From Naematelia aurantialba (Eukaryota > Basidiomycota > Tremellomycetes > Tremellales > Naemateliaceae), in contig JAKFAO010000001.1 in assembly GCA_021527695.1 (NCBI GenBank), forward strand, positions 1,302,001-1,366,000: a DNA stretch of 64,000 nt. The letters run 5' to 3'. This document shows, piece after piece, positions 12,101 through 22,729 of the stretch. The notes under the pieces were generated by a model. It saw only the letters and a list, made by a program, of their open reading frames with translations. It ran no database searches and was not told the DNA's origin. Positions within the stretch are counted from its first letter, which is position 1, and every line of letters begins with the position of its first letter. The position numbers were made by a program, and so were the translations under genes.

Positions 12101-12904
12101 CAGTTTCCTGTCTGCCTGTTCCTCGTCGTCTAGTCCTCCAAATGACCTCTTAAGTCCCGAGCCAGGTCGGACAGGTAATCCTATCCGAGACAAGCCACTG
12201 AGTGAGAAAGCGGTAGGTTTAGCAGGTAGTCCAGCTGTACAACGTGTTAGTTGGTCAACCTGGTGCACTCGTTGTCCTGGCGACTCACTTTTACCAGTCG
12301 ACGAAGAGCTGCTTTTGTCAGCTGGCGGCTCGGGCGTGTTGGACGCAGTCTTGCCCTCTTTGACTGCGCGGTCCCGTTTCCACTTTTCCAGTCGCTCCCG
12401 CTTGAGCCGTAATGCCTCGTCCTCCGATTTGGGCGCGGGCGAGCCGCTCGGCGACGCGGTACCGTCCTTGATAGGTGCGGTCGGTGTAAGCCCCTCGCGC
12501 CGTCTATCATCGCGGTCTCTTGTCCTGTCCCGACTTCTGTCCCTGTCCCTTTCGCGTTCTCTGTCTCTGTCTCTGAAGCCATCCCGGTCGTCCCGGCGCC
12601 GCCTGTCGTCGTCACGCCGGTAGTCTCGGTCATGATCGCGGTCCCTGTCTCTATCGCGGTTGCGGTCGCGGTCGCGGTCTCGGTCGTCTCGCCGGGGATC
12701 TCGGTCTCGGTCGCGCAACCGATCATCTCGCCCGTCACGGTCCTTGTATCGGTAGTCCCGATCACGGTGGTCTGTTCGCCCCTCGTCAGGGCGCCTTGCC
12801 GACGAACTCGCATGAGAGCGATCATACCTTGTAGGAGACGGATCCCTGTATTTGCGGTGCGAGGAGGACGCAGATGCGTATCGCGGTTCGGGCGAGCGTG
12901 GCAT
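9168..12904 (-). CDS. PRP5: Pre-mRNA-processing ATP-dependent RNA helicase PRP5 (DDX46 type)
   Basis: Four exons encode a protein of about 1,100 residues. The N-terminus (from [20 protein letters not shown]) is an RS/RD-rich region of alternating Arg-Asp, then acidic linkers including [16 protein letters not shown]. The DEAD-box core carries [20 protein letters not shown] with [71 protein letters not shown] and [12 protein letters not shown]. The C-terminal domain ends [12 protein letters not shown] once the last intron (9211-9505) is removed in phase 0; the GRY ending matches other PRP5 proteins and settles the stop at 9168. In known systems PRP5 acts at the U2 snRNP branch-site step of pre-spliceosome assembly in the nucleus. 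The last intron is a pyrimidine-rich minisatellite. Divergent to the UBR7-type gene. Confidence 0.95.
9211..9505. repeat. Minisatellite filling the last PRP5 intron
   Basis: This 295-nt intron consists largely of imperfect copies of a unit such as gaagaacggcatgggat, with variants aagaagagcatggtg, in the + orientation from about 9240 to 9480. On the PRP5 sense strand the repeats are pyrimidine-rich. The donor is GTGCGT and the acceptor CTCTAG. The intron stays open in one frame, which would mislead a gene finder. Confidence 0.8.
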
Positions 12905-13175
12905 GGTGGTCCCGCTGGCAGTACCGAACTGAAGGACACCCAAGCAACAGATGAGATAGATGAGATATAATCGACTATGCAACGAAATAGTGAGCGTCTA
13001 CGGCGAGCGGCGAACGACCATCCGGGGTTATAGCCGCCGTTGGACGGCGATATCTCAGTGTGGCAGTAGTAGGTGGCGACACCTCCACCTTTGAGCTACA
13101 CGCGTCTGGGTAGACGAGCACCTCGGTCCTTGGTATGGGGGTTAAGTATCCTTGCGACATCTCGCATAGCCCAGG
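12905..13175. promoter_or_regulatory. Shared divergent promoter region, PRP5 / UBR7-like
   Basis: A 271-bp gap separates the PRP5 start codon (minus) from the UBR7-like start codon (plus). No TATA-like box stands out. It has no open frame with family resemblance. Confidence 0.5.
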
Positions 13176-14690
13176 ATGTCGTCGTCGACAAAGTACACGC
13201 CTTTGGACACTGCGCATCTGCGCAGCCAGTCGCCATCTCGCGAGACGACTATGCAGTCACTGATCGAGACGTCCGAGCTCCTCGCGCAAGAAGCACGCGA
13301 GGTCATGCCGTACTCGTTTGACGAATGCACGTACGAAAAGGGGTATCTCAGGCAGTCGATCTGGTCATGCCTGGGTGCGCTTATATACTGTCCGTCTGTG
13401 GAGTGTGCTGAGACGGGATAGATTGCGGCGAGAAGGGCGTTTGTTACGGCTGCTCTATATCTTGTCATTCAGGTAGGTCAGCTGTTCTGCCCGTGCAGGC
13501 TGAGGAGCTGACCCATGGAGACCATCGATTGGTGGAGTTGTGGACGAAGCGGCATTTCCGCTGCGACTGCCCCACCGACATGATTGGTGAACCGTCTGTC
13601 CCGTCGCCCGCCAAGCGCAGGCGCTGTACCTTGAATCCACCACAAATCCAGCCTGCAGAACCCAACGCTGAGAACAAGTACCAACACAACTTTTCGGGCC
13701 GGTTCTGCCGGTGTGGACGGGCGTATGATCCGGAGACAGAGACCGAGGCCATGATCAACTGCATGGCTTGCGAGGTGGGCTAGCTCTCCGCTTCTGCTGT
13801 CATCCAAGCTCACTCCGATAGGATTGGTATCACGAGTCGTGCTTGAACCTGCGGGTCCGGCCAGCATTACCGCAAGCGCCGGGCGCTGAGGACGAGGTTG
13901 GGCAAGAGAAAGGGGATCCAGAGGTCGGCGAAGGGGTGGCAGAGGAAGACGAGGACGAGGAGAAGGACGTGCTCATACCGTCCGAGAGCTACGATGGGCT
14001 CCTGTGTGCTCGATGCGTAGAGGGCTGTGCGATCGCCAGGCGGTGTCGAGGGAGAGATGGATGGATGACGATTGAGCCTAAAGCGGGTGGAGGATGGGAG
14101 GTTAACGGGAGGCAGGTAAGCAAGGTGGAGAAACCGGACGGCGAGGTGAAGCGAGAACACCAGCAGGGACCGCAAGACCAGCAGGGACCCAGCACCGAAG
14201 ATGCAGCCATGGGAGAAGAGGGGGGTCAGGCATGCACGAAGCGGTCTGCCGAGGACGCAGAGGAAGCACAATCTGTGAAGAAGATCAAACTCGAGCTTAC
14301 CTCATCGGCCCCCGACAAAGAGGGGCAAGTAAAGGGTGCAGGAGATGTGTTCGTCGCCGACGGGGTCCGCGCTCAGCTCAAAGCCACTCTCAGCGTGAGC
14401 CGTCTCCTACGACGTTGGCTGCTTGCTCACTGCGTAGGCTGCGGAGATCGAGTCGCTGCCGTTTCCGCTCGTAGATGACGTGATCTACGAGCCGCCACGC
14501 GATACGGATCCAGGTCAGCCTCTTCTCTTCTGGTTCTGCGTTGTCGACTGGTGGACGTCAGTGCGTTGTCGACTGGTATGCTGACGCCCTTGCAGAGGAA
14601 TCGCTGGATGAAGTCACCAATCGCGTCGTGGGCAGTCTACCGCGCGCCCAGGCCATCGAGGCTCTGCACGGTTATCAGACTATGAAGTGA
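13176..14690 (+). CDS. UBR7-type E3 ligase-like protein with UBR box and PHD finger
   Basis: Six exons give a protein of about 410 residues. The UBR box reads EVMPYSFDECTYEKGYLRQS, then CLDGIDCGEKGVCYGCSISC-HSDH and RLVELWTKRHFRCDCPTDMI; the Cys/His spacing matches UBR7. To restore CHSDH the second intron must end at catggag (13520). A PHD-like zinc finger follows: FCRCGRAYDPETETEAMINC-MACE, DWYHESCLNLR, then DGLLCARCV. A long acidic and Lys-rich tail with a possible nuclear signal (KKIKLEL) completes the protein, and the last exon ends in the helical EALHGYQTMK. Human UBR7 is a histone H2B-directed ubiquitin ligase and S. pombe has mlo2; the chromatin role is inferred. The first intron is only about 38 nt. 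Confidence 0.9.
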
Positions 14691-15122
14691 ATCGCGAATC
14701 CCTGCACGATTTGAGAGCACTGGACAGGGCTGACGGACCTGGTAGGGAGCGGCTCAAGGTTCTTCTCGCGCAGCATGCGGAGAGAGGTGAGATTGTCACG
14801 CGAGACGCTATCGAGGGATTCTTTGCGGACCTTGCACAGGGGAGAACGAGGTGACGCTGAGGCGGGGGCTTCGACAGCGGGCATCAAGTCAGGAATAGAT
14901 CAGACACCATATCACATGCCACAAAAGGTATCATGTTGCACCAACTACATGTTGCCCAACGTATATCATGTTGCACAAAGGCGCGTCGAGTGCGGCTATG
15001 CATGTTGTACCTATTATACAGCGGTGTTACCCATGTGATTATCTCAATCCTCACGATGCTCGCCGCCAAGCCGAAGCGATGACGGCCTGCTTCTGCCCTC
15101 GCGCGATGCCAGAAGCGACAGA
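14691..15122. other. Convergent intergenic region between UBR7-like and TRS31
   Basis: No gene is supported here. Three spaced copies of atgttgc(a/c) (near 14931, 14949 and 14968) form a loose repeat in what is probably 3' UTR. Open frames on both strands are short and without family resemblance. Confidence 0.55.
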
Positions 15123-16459
15123 TCACCGGCCCAGTGCCTCCTCGCGGTCCATGACGCGCTGGTCGAGCTTGATGAGGATGACGGTTCGTTGTGGGAACTG
15201 GTCGGTAGCGACGGTGTGCGCTGTGACCCTTGCAGGCTGTAGTACGCATAAGCCTAGCAGGGAGGGGAGGGCGAGGTGTCTCTTAGAAGGTGACGAGGGA
15301 TGAAGAAAGTAGTGAAGTAAAGAATGTATGAGACATGGAGGAAGGAAGAAGGCAAAGAGCAAGACACACTAAAGAAAGGAGAAGGAAGGAAGGAAGGAAG
15401 GAAGGAATACAGCGACGAGGAAACAAAGAAACAAGGAAACACAGGAACAAGGAAACAAGGAAACAAAGAAGGAAAGAGGAATGGTAACAGGGAGACCGGA
15501 AGATGGGAGAGGACGCACCACGTCCAAGCCGTCCAAAACGCCCTCTACGATACCAGCAGTAAACGCCTCGCAGGACAACTGGGACATGTCCTTGGGAATA
15601 GAGATGTGCTGCGTCAGAGGGGGCTGGTTGAGGGCTATCATATCTGTTCCGGCGGTCAGAAACTACTGGTCGGCAGAGGGTAAATGTGGAAGAGCGTCCC
15701 GAGATGCGGAGATTTCCGGTCGGGCGGAAGGTGGACAGAGAAGGGACCCAAGGGAGACAGAGAGGGATAGAGGGGGAGACCACGAACACTCGTCCTCTCC
15801 ATCCACGCTTCTTTCTAAACCATCGGCAGGCTTGCCAAAGAGATATCGATATACTTGCGTATGCACAAACTGCAAAATGGGGATGAGCCGGTGTTCCCGC
15901 CGTGGATCCTGCACAGCTCAGCGATCGGAACTCAACGACTCCGCCCGTGATCTAAATATGGAGATATGGAGACGCGAGCGACCTACCTTGCCGCCTGCCG
16001 CTTGTGTGTTGCGCAGCAGGATGAGGTTGAGTATCCGCAACCCTGCCTCGTACCCCAGCGCCGAGAGTCTACTCCACCCATCAGCTCCACTGTCCTCTGG
16101 CTTCCGCGGGCTCGAACCTGAGCCCGAGAGCGATATGCAAAACACACAGAACGCTTGACGCACCTTCGCTCGAGGTCTGTCACGCTGTCCACTCTGCTCT
16201 GGCTATAGGCCACAATCTCGCTGAGGAGGAAGGCGAATGCGCCGAGCGCGACCTCTGCACCGCGTGTGCGGTTCAGCGGGCGCTCGAGGATGCCCCCTTG
16301 CCCCGAGGTCGCAAAGAGCTGCTGTTGCAGCGAACTTGGGGGCTGTGGGCCGCGCGAGTCCCGCTTGGACACGGAAGGCGGCGGTGAGGCAAGGGAGAAG
16401 CGAGACGAGGCAGCCGACGATCCGGTCGGCGAGGCGTATTGCGCAATCGAATGTGACAT
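15123..16459 (-). CDS. TRS31: TRAPP complex subunit TRAPPC5 / Trs31
   Basis: Five exons encode about 250 residues. A variable Ser/Pro-rich N-terminus (MSHSIAQYASPTGSSAASSR) leads into the Bet3-like fold: EVALGAFAFLLSEIVAYSQS, LSALGYEAGLRILNLILLRN, RLIPILQFVHTQVYRYLFGK, EDEYMIALNQPPLTQHIS, IPKDMSQLSCEAFTAGIVEG and VTAHTVATDQFPQRTVILIK, ending REEALGR. TRAPPC5 is a core subunit of the TRAPP complexes that activate Rab1/Ypt1 in ER-Golgi traffic. The intron before DEYMIAL needs a GTTCGT donor, unusual but GT-AG. The last intron (15237-15518) is swollen by GGAA repeats. The gene is divergent to PPZ1, with a transposon now inserted between their start codons, 332 bp upstream of this ATG. Confidence 0.92.
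15237..15518. repeat. GGAA/GGAAACAA simple repeats in the last TRS31 intron
   Basis: The 282-nt intron carries a run of ggaaggaaggaaggaagg near 15384-15407, then a run of aaacaaggaaacaca-type units to about 15475. It is purine-rich on +, so pyrimidine-rich in the pre-mRNA. The splice sites are donor GTGCGT and acceptor CTACAG. Confidence 0.85.
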
Positions 16460-16788
16460 CAGTCACAGTCACAGTCGGCCAGCGGGTCGTGGCTCGAGGG
16501 TCGCAGCGGCTCGCAGTCGGGCGGTGGAGCGTGCGCAAAGAATGTTCAGCGTTCAGCGTTCAAATGGCGAATGTTCACAATCGCAATGTCAATCATGCAG
16601 GAATGCCAGCGAGAACTGCGCGCGGTGCCGCGGGGGTTAGAGGGATTCGGATTATTGATGACGTTCTGAACTGTGCCCGGAGGTGACTCGTGTTACGGGC
16701 CTCGTCGCTCAGCTACAAGGGGCAGTAGATGGGACCCAGAGAGGCGGTGATGCTTTCAAAATATGACCCCCCGATTGACCGTTCTGGA
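16460..16788. promoter_or_regulatory. TRS31 upstream region
   Basis: This 329-bp stretch between the TRS31 start codon and the transposon must contain the TRS31 promoter unless that promoter was displaced. It includes a short repeat gcgttcagcgttcaaatggc near 16549-16568. No coding evidence. Confidence 0.45.
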
Positions 16789-16791
16789 TAC
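16789..16791. repeat. Left target-site duplication (ACT)
   Basis: ACT directly abuts the left inverted repeat and recurs immediately outside the right one at 19933-19935. A 3-bp duplication is the size expected for PIF/Harbinger transposition. Confidence 0.75.
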
Positions 16792-16807
16792 TAGGGGTAG
16801 TCAATTG
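16792..16807 (+). repeat. Left terminal inverted repeat
   Basis: AGGGGTAGTCAATTGC is the exact reverse complement of 19917-19932. Identity to the other end stops after 16 bases. Confidence 0.9.
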
Positions 16808-16960
16808 CGACGAAATGGCTTACGTAAGCATGCGATGAAATCGCAATATTACCCAAAGCGGTAATTTTGAAATCGTAAATCGAAACACGTCTTCTCCATC
16901 TTTCATGTATGACATTGTCTTACGATTACATATTGCTCAGGCTACAGGCCACCAATTGAT

Positions 16961-18323
16961 ATGCCGCCTAGACCATCAGCTGCAGCTCGAGCAGGGCTTT
17001 CTTATGATACCTTGATCGCCCCGTTTGCTTCAACCAGTGTCCCGCCCGAACTCTCTCAACCTTCTCCTTCTTCAACTCCTCTCACATCTCAATCTCGACC
17101 TCCTATACCTGCATTTCGATCTACAGGCTCTTCCCAGGCACTTGGCACACGTAGTAGGGCTCTACTTAACCCTCAGGGACGGCCATATTGGGTGCCTAGT
17201 AGGAAAGATTGGGACAACGACGCAACTCTCGACTCGCCGTGCTCATATGAACTGCTTCTTCAATGGATGGAGTTCCCAGGCAACTGGGCTCTCTTTAAAG
17301 GTGGTGCAAGAGGCTCATCGCAGACCAAGGGAGCCAAGATGTGTGAGGAATGGCTTAAGAGCCATTATTGCCCGACGCAGAGAGGTTGGGCGGCCTGTCA
17401 AACCAAAGTGAGTTCTCTCCCTGTATCTCGATGTAACTTAGCTTATGGGCTCTCTCTTTCTCTCTCCCTTGAGACAGATGAACAAGATCCATGCTACATG
17501 GGGACAGGTTGATGACTGGCTGTCAAATACAGGCAATGGGGATGGAGGAAAGGCTATACAAGACGCCTCCGAGGCAGATCGCGACAGAGTCACCCAGGAC
17601 GTGATGGGTGAGCATTTGAGAGCATGTATGAGTCTCATGAGAGTTGCTCATGATATACAGCCGAGTGCGAGGCTAAATGCCCTCATTTCGAGCGTCTCAG
17701 GAGCATATTTGCCGAGGGAGACGGCGGAACTCGAGCATATCGAGGAGATACCATTCATGAGAACAATCCCGTCCTCGCAGCCTTTCAAACTCCATCTCGA
17801 GGCACTCCTGCATGGCCCACAGATGAGGAAGACGTAGAGGAAGACTTAGAAGACGATAGAGAGGACGAGGAAGACAGGGAAGAGACGGGGATACAGGTGA
17901 ATCCCTCACAGTCACGAGGAAGGGGAGGGAGTCGAGCATCGAGCCGTTCTCAAGGCTCCCGAGCCTCAGGGAGCATTAATGACATCCATCATGGTGAGTT
18001 GAGCATCATAGCATGACTTATGGGCCATAGGGAGACGAAGAAGGCACGATCATGCCTTTGAGACGGAAATGGCGTCTCTTGTCTCGAAAGAAGACGAATA
18101 TCGAGGGAAACGCCTCAAGCAGAGCGAATCTGCAGAGGAGAGCACTCGCAGGTACCGTGAGGAGAAGCTGAGACTTGAGAGAGAGCGTTTAGAGGAGGAG
18201 AAGAAGCAGAGAGGGAGAGAGATGGCCTTGAAAGTTGCAGAGGCGAGATGCCGTCGAGATCCCGCCTTAGACTTTGATTTAGCCTTGGAGGAAGCAGAGA
18301 GACGGTACCAGGTGCATGAATAA
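16961..18323 (+). CDS. Transposon Myb/SANT-like DNA-binding protein (Harbinger ORF1)
   Basis: Four exons encode roughly 380 residues. After a Pro/Ser-rich N-terminus comes a SANT/Myb-like region with spaced Trp residues: YWVPSRKDWDNDATL, LLLQWMEFPGNWALFKGG, KMCEEWLKSHYCPTQRGW, and, after the first intron, MNKIHATWGQVDDWLSNTG. The third exon carries ECEAKCPHFERLRSIFAEGD and an acidic block (DEEDVEEDLEDDREDEEDRE). The last exon is a charged coiled-coil segment (KEDEYRGKRLKQSESAEEST to LEEAERRYQVHE). PIF/Harbinger elements carry such a partner, which recruits the transposase to DNA and the nucleus. Splicing at 17642-17660 is required: without the intron ending atatacag the frame ends early. No premature stop remains in the spliced model. 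Confidence 0.82.
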
Positions 18324-18356
18324 TGTAGTATGGCCATGTAAGAGCATGTACTCACC

Positions 18357-19697
18357 TCACCAGACCTCCATATGAACGGGATCCGGGTCAATCTCAACCA
18401 TTGCCCGCCATAGATCGTCTCTACGCCTCACCTGCTCTGGCAAGTTCTCGTCTCGAGCCAGGCATACTCGCCGTCTCCTGTATATGTCCTCATGCCGCAT
18501 GATCTCCTGAAACTCTGCTTCGTCCATACAGTCTCGAGCTGTAGTAATGAGGAGATTATGGAGGACGCAGCATGCCACCATGACAAGAATCGTTCTTTGA
18601 TCGTCCCTGTCGGTCTTCATGCGTAATCGAGCACTCCGGAGGATGTTCCATCGACCCTTGAGGATCCCAAAAGCATGCTCAACATCGACCCGGGCTCCTG
18701 AAACCTTCTTGTTGAAGTATAACTAGAAAATGAGTCTAAAGTGGCGAAAGTTTGAGAGATCAATGAACTCACTCGATGACCTGTCAACTCTGCCTCTCCA
18801 ATGCTCTTGCGGTACATGGGGATAATGTGAGTCAAACAGAGGAACCCAGCATCACCTAGCACGTATTCCCCATGAGAGAAATGCTCGGCGGGGTTGGTAT
18901 GTAACCTAGATGCCCTCTGGGCACGCATGTCGCTCGATCTCGCCGAGTAACCATGATGCAGGTATGTAAAGCGTTTGGCATCATCTACCACAGCCAGGAG
19001 AAGCATCCCATACCTCTCTTTCCTTGAGTGAAAGGCTGCGGCCTCGGTACGTGATTTAGACGGTGCTCGATCGAGGTTGATATGAGTGCCATCTATAAAG
19101 CCAACACAGTCGGGAATATGATACTTTCCCTCATAGAACTGCTTGATCTGCTCTCGCCGCTCTGCTGTGGGCCAGGAGAGGTATCGATGGCGCTGTCGAT
19201 TGATTGCGATGAGGCATCTATCGGTGAAATGGGTTACATTCCCGACTACAAGGTGAGCAAGTGAGGTGGAAGGGAAACTCACCTGAGAGGCCAAATCTCG
19301 TGGCGATGGATCCAATATCATGCCCGTGGGCCATGCGATGGAGGAATACTCCCATTTGAAGCTTTACAGGGGCCTGGGGCTTCGTCCCTCGTGATACAAA
19401 GACGTCATCACCTCCAAAAAGGTTGATAAGACGAGCGAGTTCACTTTGAGAGACTCGGAGAAGGTGTTTATGGGCTGTAGGTGCCTGTGGGAAGCGATAT
19501 GAGTTGTCCAGAGAGAGATTATGGTGTTGGTATGTCCCTGGGCGGTCTAGATAACGTTCACGGCTGATACGGGCATGAAAAGCGAGCAGGTACTTGAGAC
19601 GGAGACGGACAGGTTTCCAGGCGATCGTTGGCGACAACTGGTCGATTTCATGCTCGATTTTTCGCAGCAGGCGTTGTCTATCACTCGAGTTTGGCAT
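18357..19697 (-). CDS. HARBI1-like DDE transposase
   Basis: Three exons give about 420 residues, within the usual size for this family. The N-terminal half (MPNSSDRQRLLRKIEHEIDQ onwards) includes a helix-turn-helix-like stretch around LQMGVFLHRMAHGHDIGSIA. The catalytic domain shows the three expected acidic blocks: VGFIDGTHINLDRAPSKS (first D), YVLGDAGFLCLTHIIPMYR (second D) and ARVDVEHAFGILKGRWNILR (E). RKERYGMLLLAVVDDAKRF and YLHHGYSARSSDMRAQRASR lie between them as in other DDE_Tnp_4 proteins. Introns are at GTGAGT sites after the ATRFGLS and AELTGHR segments; both keep the frame. The C-terminus ends PDPVHMEVW. It acts with the Myb-like ORF encoded convergently in the same element. No inactivating lesion was seen. 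Confidence 0.93.
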
Positions 19698-19916
19698 ACT
19701 CTCAAGATCTCAAGCATGTAGCATGAGATTTACCTGAGATATGAGACAAGAAAGACGTATATGGTTGTAATGGTTGAATGAGATGCGAGACGAGATGGTA
19801 AACAGCGGGATCAAATCTCAGGCACATCTTACGTAATATGTTACGTAATATGCCAAATCGTAATGGTAAGACAGGGCTGTCAAATCTTCAATATTGAAAT
19901 CGTAATGGGTCCTTTG

Positions 19917-19932
19917 GCAATTGACTACCCCT
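19917..19932 (-). repeat. Right terminal inverted repeat
   Basis: GCAATTGACTACCCCT is the reverse complement of the left terminus at 16792-16807, followed by the ACT target duplication. Confidence 0.9.
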
Positions 19933-19935
19933 ACT
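19933..19935. repeat. Right target-site duplication (ACT)
   Basis: The second copy of the ACT triplet, abutting the right inverted repeat. Confidence 0.75.
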
Positions 19936-20671
19936 GATGAACGGCAGATGGGTGAGACGCGCGCGTGGCTAAAAACGATCGATAGGGCCAAAACCTTGTC
20001 CAGGTCTAGACATCCAGAGCCGGGTACCCTGGCTCAATACCGCGTTACCATCCACTGCCGTGGCCTGTCACCAGCGGTACCGCGATGCTCGATGCTCGAT
20101 GCATGCAAGCATGCGATGCATATGCACAGGGAGCGTCCAACCTGCGTACCTGCGGGGGTCGCACAGCCCACGTAGGTCTGGGCTTCGCTTGTTCACCCAC
20201 CGGAAATGCTAATACTATTCATTACCCGGGAGTGTATGCTAATAGCTTTTTTTTCTAATCACCGCATGGCGCGGCGGCGTTTGTTTCCCTTTTGGCGCCC
20301 CTGAAATCACCAGAACTCTGCAGAGGAAGAAGGCAGGAATTAGCTGCCGCGCCCATCGGCTCTCTTTGTTCATCCCGCTCGTCATCCCAACTCCTCGCCC
20401 GTTGTCCCCTTCTATCCCTCTACTTGCCTCGTTCGCGTACACATCGTCACTGTCGCTCACGAGTGGAATGCACTCGAAGACACGTCGTCGTGCATCAAGA
20501 TCCTTGAAAATCGGACGCATCGACTCGACGCACCGGGCTCCACCACCACGTCGACGCACCTCGTGCTCGACCATCGGCGGCCTAGCCTACACCCCACAGT
20601 CTAGCTTAACGCTCTCATAATACCTCTCTTCCCGACTCTAGCAGACTTATTCGACGGGAAAAACCAGCAAG
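19936..20671. promoter_or_regulatory. PPZ1 upstream region
   Basis: No gene is supported in 736 bases. A cluster of atgc-type palindromic words lies near 20086-20122 (gctcgatgcatgcaagcatg and gcgatgcatatgc). The rest is CT- and CG-rich and likely holds the promoter and 5' UTR of the phosphatase gene, now bordered by the transposon. Confidence 0.5.
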
Positions 20672-22729
20672 ATGGGCCAATCACCGTCCAAGAAAATCTC
20701 CCGGACGCGGTCCAAGGAGCTGTCGACGTCTGATCTCGCCGACAACCTCGCTTCCACCCATCTCACACCTGCGTCCCAGGCGACGCTTCCCCGGCCGGAA
20801 AGCATAGCGTCTGCATCCTCTACCGGCGCCTTCTCTGCCACTGACTCGCTATCGACACCCGTTCGCCCGGTTGCGAGTAGTGCAGGTCGAAAGGCATCCA
20901 GGAGCAGTGATCGTGCTGGGAGTGTTTCCAGCCTTTCTAGCGCGACTGCCGGCGCCGCCTCGCTCTCCGTCCCTTCCTCACCCTCTATACCTACCACCAC
21001 GACCATCCTCGCCGCTTCTCCTGCGCCATCTGGCCTGCGCTCGTCACTCTTGGGCACCTCTCCTCCACCGTCTGCAACTGCTGCATCTCCAGGGCGGCCA
21101 TCATCTCCAGGTCCTCCTCTGTCGGCCTCACAACGCGATTCAGTCGGGTCTCTATCCCCTGGCGTAGCCCTTTCAGCCACCATCTCGCGCAGCAGTGCGA
21201 CCGGCAGTGCATCAGGCACTCAGGTGCTCGATATTGACAACATGATCGGTCGGCTCCTCGAAGCCGGCTACAGCGGAAAGGTGACCAAATCGCCTCCTCT
21301 CAAGAATGCCGAAATTGCCAGTGTATGCGCGGCTGCCCGAGAAGTCTTCCTCTCACAACCCACTTTGATCGAACTCAGCCCCCCAGTCAAAATCGTGGGA
21401 GACGTTCATGGCCAAGTAAGTGCACTGCTGAGCAAGCAGATTGCAATGCCGGCGTCTGTTGACTTGAGCAGTATGCCGATTTGATCCGCATGTTTGAAAT
21501 GTGTGGCTTCCCTCCCCAAGCCAACTACCTCTTCCTGGGCGACTATGTCGACCGAGGAAAACAGTCACTCGAGACCATCCTCCTATTGCTATGCTACAAG
21601 ATCAAATTCCCTGAAAACTTCTTCCTCCTCCGAGGCAACCACGAGTGCGCAAACGTCACCCGAGGTGAGTCACCATCTCACCCTTTTGCCTTTACCACCA
21701 CAGATATATGATCGAGTCTGACACGTGCAGTGTATGGATTCTATGACGAATGCAAGCGTCGCACAAATATCAAGACGTGGAAGACGTTTATCGACGTCTT
21801 CAACACCCTGCCAATTGCTTCCATTGTAGCGAGCAAGATCTTCTGTGTACATGGCGGGTTGAGTCCCAGCTTGAAGACCATGGATGATATCCGGCGGATC
21901 CAGCGCCCAACCGGTGAGTCGTGGCGAACTATCTTCGTACACCCGGGGCAATAAAGCAGCAGTGTGAACACAATGTTTAGGGTTGGACCCATGCTGACCC
22001 TTCCAGATGTACCGGACTATGGCCTACTCAACGACCTGGTATGGTCTGATCCATCTGACACGGCTTTGGATTGGGAGGACAACGAGCGAGGAGTTTCGTT
22101 CTGCTACGGCAAGAGCGTCATCAATGCCTTCCTTGCGACACATGTGAGCTGGTGGTGGTCTAGATCTGACCCGGGGCAGGCACTGATGACGGTACAGGAT
22201 ATGGACCTGATCTGTCGGGCACATATGGTAGTGGAAGACGGATACGAGTTTTACAACGACCGGACCTTGGTGACGGTATTCTCGGCACCAAAGTAAGTGC
22301 TCGCGGCTCGCTTTGGCAATAAAGTCCAGAGGCAGTGCTGACGCGTCTCTCAGCTATTGTGGCGAATTTGACGTGAGTCGCCCGCCTTTGGCGTGAAATT
22401 TGCAGAATCGAGCGTGTGGCAGACTCTCAGGCTGTCAGGCTTGGCGGTTCGATGGAGGTCGCATGTGGAGAGAGCTGACGATGTGTAGAACTTCGGCGCA
22501 GTCATGTCGGTATCGGAAGACCTGCTGTGCTCGTTTGAGCTGCTCAAGCCCCTGGACGGCGCGGCGCTGAAGAAGGAGATGACCAAGAGCAAGCGGAAAT
22601 CGTGAGTGCCGTTGTTGCCGCTTGACAGGCAGCTGCTCGACGCTCGACGCAAGTGCTGATGTGTCCTTTCGCATTAGGTTGCAAAACCATCAATCCCCAC
22701 CCAACAACCCCATGGCGCAGAGCTTCTAG
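20672..22729 (+). CDS. PPZ1: PPZ-type serine/threonine protein phosphatase
   Basis: Eight exons encode about 550 residues. The N-terminus starts MGQSPSKK, a Gly2 that could be N-myristoylated, and continues as a long Ser/Pro-rich disordered region, the hallmark of fungal PPZ phosphatases as against plain PP1. The catalytic domain contains [64 protein letters not shown], and [19 protein letters not shown]: all metal-binding and catalytic motifs of the PPP family are intact. NYCGEFD is encoded by a 19-nt exon at 22354-22372. The tail ends NNPMAQSF, with the stop at 22727-22729. In yeasts PPZ enzymes control K+ and Na+ homeostasis and cell integrity; this role is inferred. The transposon lies about 740 bp upstream. 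Confidence 0.94.

Larger units (their letters stand above)
16792..19932. mobile_element. Apparently intact PIF/Harbinger-type DNA transposon (3,141 bp)
   Basis: The element is bounded by perfect 16-bp inverted repeats (AGGGGTAGTCAATTGC) and by ACT direct repeats outside them. It carries the two genes typical of the superfamily: a Myb-like DNA-binding ORF on + (16961-18323) and a HARBI1-like DDE transposase on - (18357-19697), convergent with only 33 bp between the stop codons. Both frames appear open after splicing, and all three catalytic acidic blocks of the transposase can be seen. Copies of TTACGTAA and AAATCGTAA cluster near both ends. It sits between the divergent TRS31 and PPZ1 genes and breaks neither coding region. 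Intact ends and frames suggest recent or ongoing activity; other copies were not available to compare. Confidence 0.92.
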
